Source: Betaproteobacteria bacterium (GTDB taxonomy: Bacteria > Pseudomonadota > Gammaproteobacteria > Burkholderiales > SHXO01). From it: DNA of 64,000 nucleotides. Positions within the stretch are counted from its first letter, which is position 1. Each line of letters opens with the position of its first letter. Below are positions 52,372 through 61,783 of the stretch, piece after piece. Location of the stretch: contig JANXRW010000080.1 of NCBI GenBank assembly GCA_025356655.1, forward strand, positions 1-64,000, written 5' to 3'. A program made the position numbers and the translations under genes. A model generated the notes under the pieces. The model saw nothing but the letters and a program-made list of their open reading frames with translations. It was not told where the DNA came from and ran no database searches.

Positions 52372-53471
52372 CAGGAAGCCTCCTGCGCCTCGGGTGCCGC
52401 TGCCGGCGATCGCGCGGAGCGGCGCTCGCGCTCCTGCACCTGCCCGGCCAACTGGCCACAGGCCCCGTCGATGTCGCCGCCGCGGGAACGGCGCACGGTC
52501 GCCACGTAGCCTGCCTGCACCAGCGCATCCTGAAACCGGCGCACTGACAGCGTCGAGGGGCGCCGGTAGTCAGAACCCGGGAAGGGGTTGAAGGGAATCA
52601 GGTTGAACTTACAGGAGACTTCCTGACCGATGCGAACCAGCTGGGCTGCGTGCGCGAGGGTGTCATTGACGCCCTCGAGAAGCACATACTCGAAGGTAAT
52701 GAAGTCCCTCGGCGCCTTCTCGAGATAGCGCCGACAGGCGGCCAACAGCTGCGCGAGCGGGTACTTCCGGTTGATCGGCACGAGTTCGTCGCGCAACGCG
52801 TCATCGGGCGCATGCAGGGAAACGGCAAGCGCCACCGGACACTCCTCGGCCAGCCGATCGATGCCGGGCACGATACCCGAGGTACTCACGGTCACCCGCC
52901 GCCGGGACAGCCCGTAGGCACGGTCGTCGAGCATGAGACGCAGTGCGGGCAGGAGCGCATCGAGGTTGAGCAGGGGTTCGCCCATCCCCATGAATACTAC
53001 GTTGCTGATGACGCGCTCCCCCTTGGGATCGCGCCCCAGGGCTCGATTTGCCCACCAGAGTTGGCCCAGGATCTGCGCCGCGGTGAGGTCGCGGTTAAAA
53101 CCTTGCTTGCCCGTGGAACAGAAGGTGCACCCCAGCGCGCACCCCACTTGGCTCGACACGCAGAGCGTACCCCTTCCCTCCTCCGGGATAAACACCGTCT
53201 CGATACCGTTACCAGCCCCCACATCAAGGAGCCACTTACGGGTTCCATCGGTGGCGGTAGCCTCTCGAAGCAGCCCGGGCGCCTCCACCACGGCGATTTC
53301 CGCCAAGCGTGCGCGCAGGCTGAGCGAGACGTCCGTCATGGCCGCGAAGTCGCCCTCGCCCAATTGGTGGATCCAGCGCAGCAACTGGCGGGCACGAAAG
53401 CCCTTTTCCCCAACACCTTCGAGGAACGCCAGCATACCGGCGGGGTCGAGACCAAGCAGGTTGACGGCCAT
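52368..53471 (-). CDS. rlmN: Dual-specificity RNA methyltransferase RlmN
   Basis: RlmN is a radical-SAM enzyme that methylates C2 of A2503 in 23S rRNA and A37 in some tRNAs. The 367-residue protein has [20 protein letters not shown], the cluster motif [20 protein letters not shown] (CX3CX2C), [59 protein letters not shown] and the C-terminal methyl-carrying Cys region [16 protein letters not shown]. Its start overlaps the ndk stop by one base. Confidence 0.96.
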   Translation of the reverse strand: MAVNLLGLDPAGMLAFLEGVGEKGFRARQLLRWIHQLGEGDFAAMTDVSLSLRARLAEIAVVEAPGLLREATATDGTRKWLLDVGAGNGIETVFIPEEGRGTLCVSSQVGCALGCTFCSTGKQGFNRDLTAAQILGQLWWANRALGRDPKGERVISNVVFMGMGEPLLNLDALLPALRLMLDDRAYGLSRRRVTVSTSGIVPGIDRLAEECPVALAVSLHAPDDALRDELVPINRKYPLAQLLAACRRYLEKAPRDFITFEYVLLEGVNDTLAHAAQLVRIGQEVSCKFNLIPFNPFPGSDYRRPSTLSVRRFQDALVQAGYVATVRRSRGGDIDGACGQLAGQVQERERRSARSPAAAPEAQEASW

Positions 53472-53896
53472 CAGCGGCTGCAGACCTCCACGGCGGGGAA
53501 GAAGTAGCTGATCTCCACTGCGGCCGTCTCCGGTGCATCGGAGCCGTGAACGGCATTGGCATCGATACTATCGGCGAAATCGGCCCGGATGGTGCCCGGT
53601 GCAGCCTTGCGGGGATCCGTGGCGCCCATGAGATCACGGTGAACTTGGATGGCGTTATTCCCTTCGAGGGCCGTGACCATGACGGGGCCGGAAATCATGA
53701 AGGCCACCAAGTCGTTGAAAAACGGGCGCTGCCGGTGCACGGCGTAGAAGCCTTCCGCTTGTGCCCGGGAGAGCTGCGTCATGCGTGCGGCGATGACGCG
53801 CAGCCCCGCCGCTTCGAAGCGAGAATAGATCTGACCAATCACGTTCTTCGCAACTGCGTCGGGCTTGATGATCGAGAGGGTTCTTTCAACGGACAC
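53471..53896 (-). CDS. ndk: Nucleoside diphosphate kinase
   Basis: Ndk balances nucleoside triphosphate pools by a phospho-His mechanism. The 141-residue protein has [79 protein letters not shown] and the active-site His117 in [20 protein letters not shown]. The start is a GTG with GGAG eight bases upstream. It is the first gene of the leftward ndk-rlmN-pilF-rodZ-ispG-hisS-yfgM-bamB-der run. Confidence 0.97.
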   Translation of the reverse strand: MSVERTLSIIKPDAVAKNVIGQIYSRFEAAGLRVIAARMTQLSRAQAEGFYAVHRQRPFFNDLVAFMISGPVMVTALEGNNAIQVHRDLMGATDPRKAAPGTIRADFADSIDANAVHGSDAPETAAVEISYFFPAVEVCSR

Positions 53897-54099
53897 GTTA
53901 GTTTCTCCAACGATGCGTTATTTTTTTAGACAATTCATTAGGATAGCACATTTCGGCCAGAAGAGAAAGTCCCTCCTCCGGCGTCAAGCCTGTAGGGTGA
54001 CCAACGCCCCGGGCAGTTGGCACAGCCAAACAGTGATACTGTTGCCTTGGTGGGGAATCGACGGATTTTCCCGATAGGAAACCGAACAGGGGCAATGGC
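53897..54099. promoter_or_regulatory. Divergent ndk / SPOR-protein region with palindrome
   Basis: This 203-base AT-richer gap must hold the promoter of the ndk block on minus and of the SPOR gene on plus. It contains a perfect palindrome, AACAGT-GAT-ACTGTT, at 54029-54043, which could be an operator for the plus-strand gene. TTGGCA at 54017-54022 lies just before it but no -10 is well placed. On minus, TATCCT near 53950 is the best -10-like sequence for ndk. Confidence 0.4.
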
Positions 54100-54903
54100 A
54101 TGGCAGAAAACCCTCAAGTAAATACTCAGGTAAATACCGAGGAACACAAACTGCGCCGGCGCGCTCGACGCCGGATGCTCGCTGCGATGGCCTTGATCGG
54201 TGCCGCGGCCGCCGCCCTCGTGGCGGTGGATCGCTACGGGCCCCAGCACACGCAGGTGTCCTCCGCGCCGCCCATGGTGGAACTGCCGGCGGCACCTCCG
54301 TCCCCACCTAAATCCGCCCCGGCGGTGCCCGTCTCCCCTCCCCCCATCTCTTCTCCCCCCGTGCCGCCGCCACCGCAGGTGCTCAACGAGCCCCCGACGG
54401 CATTGGGCGCGCCCACGCCACCCGCCCCGGGCTCGAAGGCGAACGGGCCGGCGGTACCGGAGGATTCAGCACCGCCGGTGCGTCCGCGGCCGCGAGCCGC
54501 GGCACCCGCGCGGCCCGGAGCCGACGCCGCCGCCCCACCTTGGCCGGCACCGCCCCCGCCGGCCAAGGTTGCAACGCCCGCAACCGCGTCCGCGCCCGCC
54601 CTCGCCTCCCCACCGACGCCGCCACCGACAGCACCCGCGGCGTCCGCACGCGCCGACGCCCCGCCCCGGGAGACTAGGGCCGAGGCCGCGCGCCCGGCCA
54701 AGGGCTTCACGCTGCAGGTGGGAGTCTTCGCGACGACCGAAAACGCGCAAGCCCTACAGGCCAGGCTGGCCTCCCTGGGGGTACCCAGCTATGTAGAGAC
54801 GCGCGTCCTGGTGGGCCCGTTCAAGAACCGTGCAGAAGCAGAGAAGGCGCGTCAAACCCTGCGCGTCCAGGGATTACGGGGCGTGCTCAACACCCCGCAC
54901 TAG
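54100..54903 (+). CDS. SPOR-domain membrane protein
   Basis: The 267-residue protein has a short cytoplasmic start with two near-repeats (QVNTQVNTEEH), a basic patch, one membrane helix at about residues 25-45 (MLAAMALIGAAAAALVAVD), a very Pro/Ala-rich periplasmic linker of about 145 residues, and a C-terminal SPOR domain (KGFTLQVGVFATTENAQALQ; LVGPFKNRAEAEKARQTL). SPOR domains bind denuded glycan strands at the septum, as in FtsN and DedD, so a cell-division or peptidoglycan role is likely. Its exact identity (DedD-, DamX- or FtsN-like) cannot be fixed. It converges with dctM, 5 bases apart. Confidence 0.85.
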   Translation: MAENPQVNTQVNTEEHKLRRRARRRMLAAMALIGAAAAALVAVDRYGPQHTQVSSAPPMVELPAAPPSPPKSAPAVPVSPPPISSPPVPPPPQVLNEPPTALGAPTPPAPGSKANGPAVPEDSAPPVRPRPRAAAPARPGADAAAPPWPAPPPPAKVATPATASAPALASPPTPPPTAPAASARADAPPRETRAEAARPAKGFTLQVGVFATTENAQALQARLASLGVPSYVETRVLVGPFKNRAEAEKARQTLRVQGLRGVLNTPH

Positions 54904-54908
54904 CGGCC

Positions 54909-56192
54909 CTACATCATGCCGAGCGCCTTCGGCAGGGCCAGCGAGAGGCCGGGCCAGAAGGTGACGAGCACCAGGAAACCCATCATGGTGAGCAGCCAGG
55001 GCCACACGGCTATGGTGAGTTCGGTGATTCCCATGCGCGTGATGCCACTGGCGACATAGAGATTAAGGCCCACGGGCGGGTGGCAAAGCCCAATCTCCAT
55101 GTTCACCACGATCATAATGCCGAAGTGCACGGGATCGATACCCAGCCGCACGGCCACCGGGAAGAGTATCGGCGCCATGATCAGCACGATGGAGGACGGC
55201 TCCATGACGTTGCCAGCCACGAGCAGCAGCACATTGACCATGAGCAGGAAGGCCACCTGCCCGAGCCCCTTGTTGAGCAGCCACTCAGCCATCAGTTGCG
55301 GGATGTTCTCCGAGGTCATTAGAAAGGAGAACAGCACCGCATTGGTGATGATGTAGAGGATCATGGCGCTTAGGCTGGCCGAGGCTAGCAACACCTTGGG
55401 TACCTCGGACAGGCGCAGATCCCGATAGACGAATACCGCGATAAAAAACGCGTAGACGGCGCTCATGGCCGCCGCTTCGGTGGCCGTGAAGACGCCGGAA
55501 TAGATGCCGCCGATCACCACCACGACGAGGAATAAGCCCCAGATGCTCTCGCGGAAAGCCCGCCAGCGCGCCAGCCAACTCGCCCTGGGCAGCCGGGGAT
55601 AGTTGTTGCGCTTGGCGATGAACCAGGTCGTCGTCCCGAGTAAGCCCGTGAGCAGCAGCCCGGGCAGGACCCCGGCCAAGAAGAGCGCACCGATGGAGGT
55701 GTTCGTGGACACCGCGTAGATCACCTTCACGATGGAAGGCAGCATGAGGATGCCCAGCGCCCCGGACGTGGTGATCACGCCCGCGCCGAAGCGCTTCGGA
55801 AACCCCTGCTTCTCCATGGCGGGCATCACGATGGATCCGATGGCCACGACTGTTGCAGGACTGGAGCCGCAGACGGCAGCAAACAACGCACAGGCCACCA
55901 CCCCGGCAAGGCCCAGGCCACCGTACCAGTGACCCACGAGCGAGGATGCAAAATTGATCATCCGCCGCGCAACACCGCCGCGCGTGAGGAAGTTCCCCGC
56001 CAGGATGAAGAAGGGGATCGCCATGATCTCGAACTTCTCGATGCCGGTGAATAACTTCAGCGCCACGGACTCGATGGGCACCTGTGTCAGCGTGAACAAA
56101 AAGGTGAGGACCGTCAGGCCAAGCGCGATGGAGATCGGCATGCCGGTGAGCATAAGTGTGACAAGCAAGCCGAAGATGACTAGCGTCGTCAC
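54909..56192 (-). CDS. dctM: TRAP transporter large permease DctM
   Basis: DctM is the 12-helix channel of a sodium-driven TRAP transporter for dicarboxylates or related acids. The 427-residue protein starts with LVIFGLLVTLMLTGMPISIA and shows FEIMAIPFFILAGNFLTRGG, VACALFAAVCGSSPATVVAI, KRFGAGVITTSGALGILMLP, FTATEAAAMSAVYAFFIAVF, NVMEPSSIVLIMAPILFPVA and MEIGLCHPPVGLNLYVASGI, all family hallmarks. I use the GTG at 56192, which overlaps the dctQ stop (GTGA); the longer open frame runs through dctQ and is not coding. Confidence 0.95.
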   Translation of the reverse strand: MTTLVIFGLLVTLMLTGMPISIALGLTVLTFLFTLTQVPIESVALKLFTGIEKFEIMAIPFFILAGNFLTRGGVARRMINFASSLVGHWYGGLGLAGVVACALFAAVCGSSPATVVAIGSIVMPAMEKQGFPKRFGAGVITTSGALGILMLPSIVKVIYAVSTNTSIGALFLAGVLPGLLLTGLLGTTTWFIAKRNNYPRLPRASWLARWRAFRESIWGLFLVVVVIGGIYSGVFTATEAAAMSAVYAFFIAVFVYRDLRLSEVPKVLLASASLSAMILYIITNAVLFSFLMTSENIPQLMAEWLLNKGLGQVAFLLMVNVLLLVAGNVMEPSSIVLIMAPILFPVAVRLGIDPVHFGIMIVVNMEIGLCHPPVGLNLYVASGITRMGITELTIAVWPWLLTMMGFLVLVTFWPGLSLALPKALGMM

Positions 56193-56780
56193 AGCGCCGC
56201 GCCCCCAGCGCCGGCGCCAGCGGGCGGCTCCACGCCCTCGACGTGATGGTGGTCGTGGTGCGGGAGTTCCCCTCCGCGCAGGAATCGCCAAGCGACCTGC
56301 AGGAAGCGGAAGCACATCAAGAAGCTGCCCAAGGGGATAGCGAGGTAGACGATCCACATGGGTGCCTCCAGATCCGCCGAAACCTCCTCGGTGTGGCCGA
56401 TCTCCCAGACGAACCGGGCGCCCATGGTCCCAACCACGCCGGTGAAGAACGCGCCCGCGAGCAGGCCGAAGAGGATCATCGTGCGGCGCTGCCGCTCGGG
56501 AAGCTGGTTGACGAGCACGTCCACGCCCACGTGAATGCCCGTGCGAACCCCGTAGGCGGCGCCGAATTTCGCCATCCAGACGAACAAGTAGATGCACAGT
56601 TCCTGCGCCCAGCTAAGATTCTGCCGGAGCAGCCAGTCTTGCAGGCCGGGGATGGGCAGCGCCGAGGCATAGCGGTGCAGCACCGCCACGAAGATCACCA
56701 CCGTGGCGCTGGCCATGAGGGCAGCGATGAACCACTCCTCCAGATGATCGAGCCAGCGCAGCAGGCCGCCGCCTGCGCGC

Positions 56781-56800
<20 letters not shown>
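56189..56800 (-). CDS. dctQ: TRAP transporter small permease DctQ
   Basis: DctQ is the four-helix partner of DctM. The 203-residue protein has LDHLEEWFIAALMASATVVI, NLSWAQELCIYLFVWMAKFG with the conserved W-x-x-E, AAYGVRTGIHVGVDVLVNQL, ILFGLLAGAFFTGVVGTMGA and PMWIVYLAIPLGSFLMCFRF. The tail is His/Gly/Ala-rich (GELPHHDHHHVEGVEP). The start is a TTG about nine bases after AAGG, inside the end of dctP (20-base overlap); no ATG lies before the first helix. Confidence 0.92.
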
Positions 56801-57836
<1,036 letters not shown>

Positions 57837-57841
57837 CTAGC

Positions 57842-57890
57842 AAAAAAATAGCGATGATAGCCCGCCCGCGTGGTTCGAGGGCCGCGGGCT
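57842..57890 (-). terminator. Possible terminator after tilS
   Basis: Directly after the tilS stop, AGCCCGC (57859-57865) and GCGGGCT (57884-57890) pair over seven bases around an 18-base loop. In the direction of transcription a T7 run (57842-57848) follows ten bases after the stem. This is farther than ideal, so termination is likely but not certain. The same 105-base gap also carries the start signals of dctP. Confidence 0.45.
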
Positions 57891-59225
57891 TCAGGCGGGG
57901 CTCGCCGCGGCGCCCGCTTCCCAGTGCAGTTCCAGACCAGGCTCCTCCGGGCCTGCGGACAGTACCCATTCCTGCGCCACCCTCGCCACCCAGGCCAGTT
58001 GGCCGCCCACGAACAACAGGGGTAGGCGTGGGCGCTCCCAGGCAGGTACCTGTGCTTCCTGCAACAGGTTCTTCAGGCTTCGCCGCCGCGCGCCCGGTCC
58101 CGGCCGCAGGCCCTCGCCGCCGCCGCGCGAGCCGGCGTGAACGAGCGCCCCGCGCAGGCTTGCCAGACGCAAGCCCGCGCCGGTGACCGGTGCAAAGTGC
58201 AGGCGCCCCAGGGCCTGCGGAAGATCAAGCGTCGCCTCACCTGCCCAGGGCAATTGCCAGGCCTCGGGGGGCGCGCTCGGTGCCGGGACCAATTCCACGA
58301 ATCCGCTCCGGCGGCGCAGCCAGACATCGCCAAGGCGCACGAGCGGCGCGCGCTCGGGTCGAGCATCCTTTAACTGACGCAGCGCCTCGGCGAGTTCAGC
58401 CGTGCGCGGTAACCGATGCCCTGCCTCGCCCAGCCAGAACCGCATCAGATTCGCCGCCCGGCCAGCATCGAGCCCGTGCAGGCAAGCCAGCGCAAGCCGA
58501 CCGGGCTCCAACCCCGGCCCAGCGTCGATGCGCGCCAGGGCGTAGGCGAGCGCCTGCAACTGCGCACAATGTGCGGCCGAGCGGGCCAGCGCTGCGGGTG
58601 TGCCGGGAAAGCGCGCGTGCAGACGCGGCAGGATCTCCTGGCGCAGGAAGTTGCGATCAAAGCGAGGATCGCCGTTGGACGGATCCTCCAGGGCGCTCAG
58701 CCCATGCTGGCACGCGTAATCGGCCAAGTCGCGCCGTTGCAGTCCTAACAGCGGACGAAACAGCAGCGGCCCGAGCGCGCCCTGCAGCGGACGCAGCGGC
58801 GGCATGGCCGCGAGTCCCGGACCACCGGCGCCGCGCACCAGGGCGAGCAATAGGGTCTCGGCCTGATCGTCCTGGTGGTGAGCAAGAACCACCGCCTGAG
58901 CCTGGGTGCGCGCGAAGCAGGCGTAGCGCAGGCGCCTCGCTTCCGCCTCGATGCTCACCCCGCGGGCAAAGGGTGCCAAGCGTTCGCGCCGCAGCCGCAC
59001 CCCCCAGTCTGCGCAAAGCGCCGCGCAAGCCTCCTCCCAAGTGTCAGAGAGCGGCTGGAGGCGGTGGTTCACGTGGACGGCGCTCAGACCGAAACCTTGT
59101 TCCGCAGCTAGGTCGCGGAGCACATGCAGCAGCACGAGTGAGTCCAAGCCGCCGCTGAAGGCGACCTCCAACGTGGGCGCAGCCACGTGGAGCCGCCGTA
59201 CGGACTCTTGGACGCAGGCGCGCAC
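57891..59225 (-). CDS. tilS: tRNA(Ile)-lysidine synthase TilS
   Basis: TilS converts C34 of tRNA-Ile(CAU) to lysidine so that it reads AUA. The 444-residue protein has the PP-loop VAFSGGLDSLVLLHVL, SAVHVNHRLQPLSDTWEEAC, VVLAHHQDDQAETLLLALVR, GAGGPGLAAMPPLRPL, LEDPSNGDPRFDRNFLRQEI, and a C-terminal substrate-binding domain ending after RRRSLKNLLQEAQVPAWERP. I place the start at the GTG giving VRACVQESVRRL; an in-frame TTG overlapping the accA stop is an alternative. accA is the gene upstream, a common pairing. Confidence 0.95.
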   Translation of the reverse strand: MRACVQESVRRLHVAAPTLEVAFSGGLDSLVLLHVLRDLAAEQGFGLSAVHVNHRLQPLSDTWEEACAALCADWGVRLRRERLAPFARGVSIEAEARRLRYACFARTQAQAVVLAHHQDDQAETLLLALVRGAGGPGLAAMPPLRPLQGALGPLLFRPLLGLQRRDLADYACQHGLSALEDPSNGDPRFDRNFLRQEILPRLHARFPGTPAALARSAAHCAQLQALAYALARIDAGPGLEPGRLALACLHGLDAGRAANLMRFWLGEAGHRLPRTAELAEALRQLKDARPERAPLVRLGDVWLRRRSGFVELVPAPSAPPEAWQLPWAGEATLDLPQALGRLHFAPVTGAGLRLASLRGALVHAGSRGGGEGLRPGPGARRRSLKNLLQEAQVPAWERPRLPLLFVGGQLAWVARVAQEWVLSAGPEEPGLELHWEAGAAASPA

Positions 59226-59257
59226 TCGCCCCGCGTGAGCGGGCGGGGGGGGCGGCC

Positions 59258-60250
59258 TCAACGGCTGGTGTTTTCCTTGTATTTGCCGAACCCCATGAGC
59301 TTCTGATGGCGGGCTGCCAGAAGCTCCTCCAAGGGCTTTGCCTGCACCTGGGCAAGCGCTTCCTGGAGCGTGCGCCGCACGGTCTGCATCGCCGTATTGG
59401 GATCCCGGTGCGCCCCGCCCAAAGGCTCGGTCACGATACGGTCGATCACACCCAAGGTCTTCAGCCGCGAAGCCGTGATCCCCAGGCTCTCGGCCGCGTC
59501 GGCCGCGCGAGCAGCGCTCTTCCAGAGGATCGAGGCGCAGCCTTCCGGCGAGATCACCGAGTAGGTCGAGTACTGCAACATCAGAACCAAGTCCCCCACA
59601 GCGATGGCGAGCGCACCGCCGGAGCCGCCCTCGCCGATGACCGTGCACACCACCGGGACACGCAGCCCGGCCAGTGCGTAGAGGCAGCGGCCAATGGCCT
59701 CGGACTGGCCCCGTTCCTCGGCGCCCACACCGGGGAACGCCCCAGGCGTATCGATGAAGGTGAGCACCGGCACGCCGAATTTCTCTGCCAATTGGAATAG
59801 CCGCAGCGCCTTGCGATAGCCCTCGGGCCGCGGCATACCGAAGTTGCGCAGCAACTTCTCCTTGGTGTCGCGGCCCTTCTGGTGCCCTACCACCATGACG
59901 GTCTGATTGGAAAAGCGCGCCAGCCCGCCCACCACCGAGGGGTCGTCGCCAAAGCTGCGATCGCCGTGCAACTCTTCGAAGTCCGTGAATAGCGCCTGGA
60001 TATAGTCAAGCGAGTAGGGGCGTTGGGGGTGCCGGGCCACCTGGGAGATTTGCCAAGCGTTGAGCTTGGCGTAGATCGCCTTGGTGAGCGTTGCGCTCTT
60101 CTTCTGCAAACGGCCGATCTCCTCGGAGATATCCACGGCCGAGTCGTCCTGCACGTAACGCAGTTCGTCGATGCGCGCTTCGAGTTCCGCGATGGGTTGC
60201 TCGAACTCCAAGAATGTCGTCTTCTGGGGCGCGCCGTTACTGTTTGCCAT
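59258..60250 (-). CDS. accA: Acetyl-CoA carboxylase carboxyltransferase subunit alpha
   Basis: AccA and AccD transfer CO2 from biotin to acetyl-CoA, making malonyl-CoA for fatty acid synthesis. The 330-residue protein has [120 protein letters not shown] and [14 protein letters not shown]. The first 14 bases overlap the end of sorB in another frame, an unusual join (see findings). tilS follows. Confidence 0.97.
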   Translation of the reverse strand: MANSNGAPQKTTFLEFEQPIAELEARIDELRYVQDDSAVDISEEIGRLQKKSATLTKAIYAKLNAWQISQVARHPQRPYSLDYIQALFTDFEELHGDRSFGDDPSVVGGLARFSNQTVMVVGHQKGRDTKEKLLRNFGMPRPEGYRKALRLFQLAEKFGVPVLTFIDTPGAFPGVGAEERGQSEAIGRCLYALAGLRVPVVCTVIGEGGSGGALAIAVGDLVLMLQYSTYSVISPEGCASILWKSAARAADAAESLGITASRLKTLGVIDRIVTEPLGGAHRDPNTAMQTVRRTLQEALAQVQAKPLEELLAARHQKLMGFGKYKENTSR

Positions 60251-60515
60251 AGTTCCTCGTCAAATAGTCGACTAAGGCAGGGACCTCCCCAGCCGGAATC
60301 GGCGCGCCCATCACCTTGATCATCTTATTGACGGACGCCTCCCAACCCTTGCGGTCGAGGATGCCGGCGTTGAGCGGGATATAGTCGAGGCTGTGGCACA
60401 TGGAGCAATGAGCCTCCGCGCGCGTGCGGCCCTCGGCCTCCTGCAGCCTCACCTGCTCCTCACTCGCCACGGCAGGCACAACGGCCAGCAGCCCCAACAG
60501 GGCGACCCATTTCAT
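60237..60515 (-). CDS. sorB: Sulfite dehydrogenase cytochrome c subunit SorB-like
   Basis: The 92-residue precursor has a signal peptide ([20 protein letters not shown]) and one haem site, CSMCH, with [10 protein letters not shown] downstream offering the axial Met. Size, single haem and position directly after sorA match the SorB electron-acceptor subunit of SorAB, which passes sulfite electrons to a periplasmic cytochrome c. The gene starts 9 bases after the sorA stop. Its stop TAA lies 14 bases inside accA. Confidence 0.85.
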   Translation of the reverse strand: MKWVALLGLLAVVPAVASEEQVRLQEAEGRTRAEAHCSMCHSLDYIPLNAGILDRKGWEASVNKMIKVMGAPIPAGEVPALVDYLTRNYGKQ

Positions 60516-60524
60516 GGCGTCTCC

Positions 60525-61736
60525 TTAGACAATATCCACGGCGATGCGCTGGACCACGTTGTTGTGGTAGCCCGCCGGGTTGAAAATAAGGTCCAGGGTC
60601 TGCGTCGTGCCCGCCCGGTTGCTAGCCCGAGCCATGACCACGTGCCGCCCTGCAGAGAGCCCCGGGAACACTTGGCGAAATCCACGGAAGGAGAAACGTC
60701 CCAGCTCCGGGGCGAGTTCCGCCCGGCTCCAGTGAACGCCCCCATCGGTGGACACGTCGACGGAGGCGATGCCGAAGCCGCCGTCCCAGGCGATTCCCTC
60801 CACCAGCAGTGGGTCGCCCGGGGCGAGGCGCTGCCCCTCGAGCGGGCTGGTGAGCAGGGAATTCACGATGATCTCCGTGATGGGCGTGGTGGTTTCCGTC
60901 TCCTGGGTCAGAAAACGGTCCACCACCGGAAACTTGCCCTTTGGGATGCGGTAGGCCGATGCCATCCAGAAGTTCTTCAGCGGCTGCGTTTCCACCCGGA
61001 TGGAATCCAGGTGCTTGACCCAATAGGTGGCCGTCCAGCCAGGCACTACCAGGCGCACCGGGGCGCCATTCCAGCGCGGCAGGGGCTCGCCGTTCATGGT
61101 GAAGGCAAGGAGCGTATTCTCATCGAGCGCCTTCCACAGGGGCAAGCTCTTCACGTAGTCTGGCGTGCGCTCAAGCACGGGGGAGTCGGCGCCATCGAAG
61201 AGCACCTCCATCGCCTCGGCCGCCGGGGCAACCTTCGCCAGCAGGTCGCGCAGACGCACGCCGCCCCAGCGGGCATTGCCCATCGCACCGTAGCCCCACT
61301 GCACGCCCGCCACATGCGGGCTGGACAGACCGCGGCGATTACCCGAGCACAGGCACACGGCCGGCAGTTCCACTTGCTCGAAGCCGCTTTGAAGGTCTGC
61401 CAGACTGAGCGACAGGGACTTGCCCGCGGCTGCACCACCCAAGGACAGGCGCCACTGCGCCGGGTCTGGGTCGGGAATGCCCGCCAAGTGATAGCGCACG
61501 AAGAAGGCGTCGTTCGGTGTGATCGTGTCGCGAAAGACCTCCAGGGGCGTCTCGAAATTCGGCGGCCGGTAGCTGCGCTTGATCAATGCGCGCTTGCCCG
61601 GCAGGGCTTCGAGCACGGCCGACGCGCGAGCGCCCTCGCCCAATCCCGCCGGCTGCCCCGGCACTTCGGCAAAGGACGGCCCCGCGGCTACGAAGGCACC
61701 GAGCCCGGATGTCCAAAGAAATGTGCGTCTGTCCAT
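60525..61736 (-). CDS. sorA: Sulfite dehydrogenase molybdenum subunit SorA
   Basis: SorA oxidises sulfite to sulfate in the periplasm with a molybdopterin centre. The 403-residue precursor has a Tat-like signal (DRRTFLWTSGLGAFVAAGPS), a molybdenum domain with FFVRYHLAGIPDPDP, the Cys ligand in AVCLCSGNRRGLSSPHVAG, GVRLRDLLAKVAP, VPGWTATYWVKHLDSIRV and a C-terminal dimer domain with SVDVSTDGGVHWSRAELAP. Arg81, His83 and Cys130 fall 26 residues beyond the Arg55, His57 and Cys104 I recall for the mature Starkeya enzyme, as a cleaved signal would predict. SorB follows. Confidence 0.9.
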   Translation of the reverse strand: MDRRTFLWTSGLGAFVAAGPSFAEVPGQPAGLGEGARASAVLEALPGKRALIKRSYRPPNFETPLEVFRDTITPNDAFFVRYHLAGIPDPDPAQWRLSLGGAAAGKSLSLSLADLQSGFEQVELPAVCLCSGNRRGLSSPHVAGVQWGYGAMGNARWGGVRLRDLLAKVAPAAEAMEVLFDGADSPVLERTPDYVKSLPLWKALDENTLLAFTMNGEPLPRWNGAPVRLVVPGWTATYWVKHLDSIRVETQPLKNFWMASAYRIPKGKFPVVDRFLTQETETTTPITEIIVNSLLTSPLEGQRLAPGDPLLVEGIAWDGGFGIASVDVSTDGGVHWSRAELAPELGRFSFRGFRQVFPGLSAGRHVVMARASNRAGTTQTLDLIFNPAGYHNNVVQRIAVDIV

Positions 61737-61783
61737 GATGGTTCCGTAGTAAACCGGGCCCCCGCTGGGGTGGCCGGCTGCGC

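Noticed and set aside
54909-56597. 562-residue fusion reading through dctQ into dctM
   Set aside because: The extra N-terminal part is the wrong frame of dctQ; dctM has a proper GTG start at 56192 overlapping the dctQ stop.
57891-59648. 585-residue form of TilS
   Set aside because: The first 141 codons overlap accA in another frame and have no TilS features.
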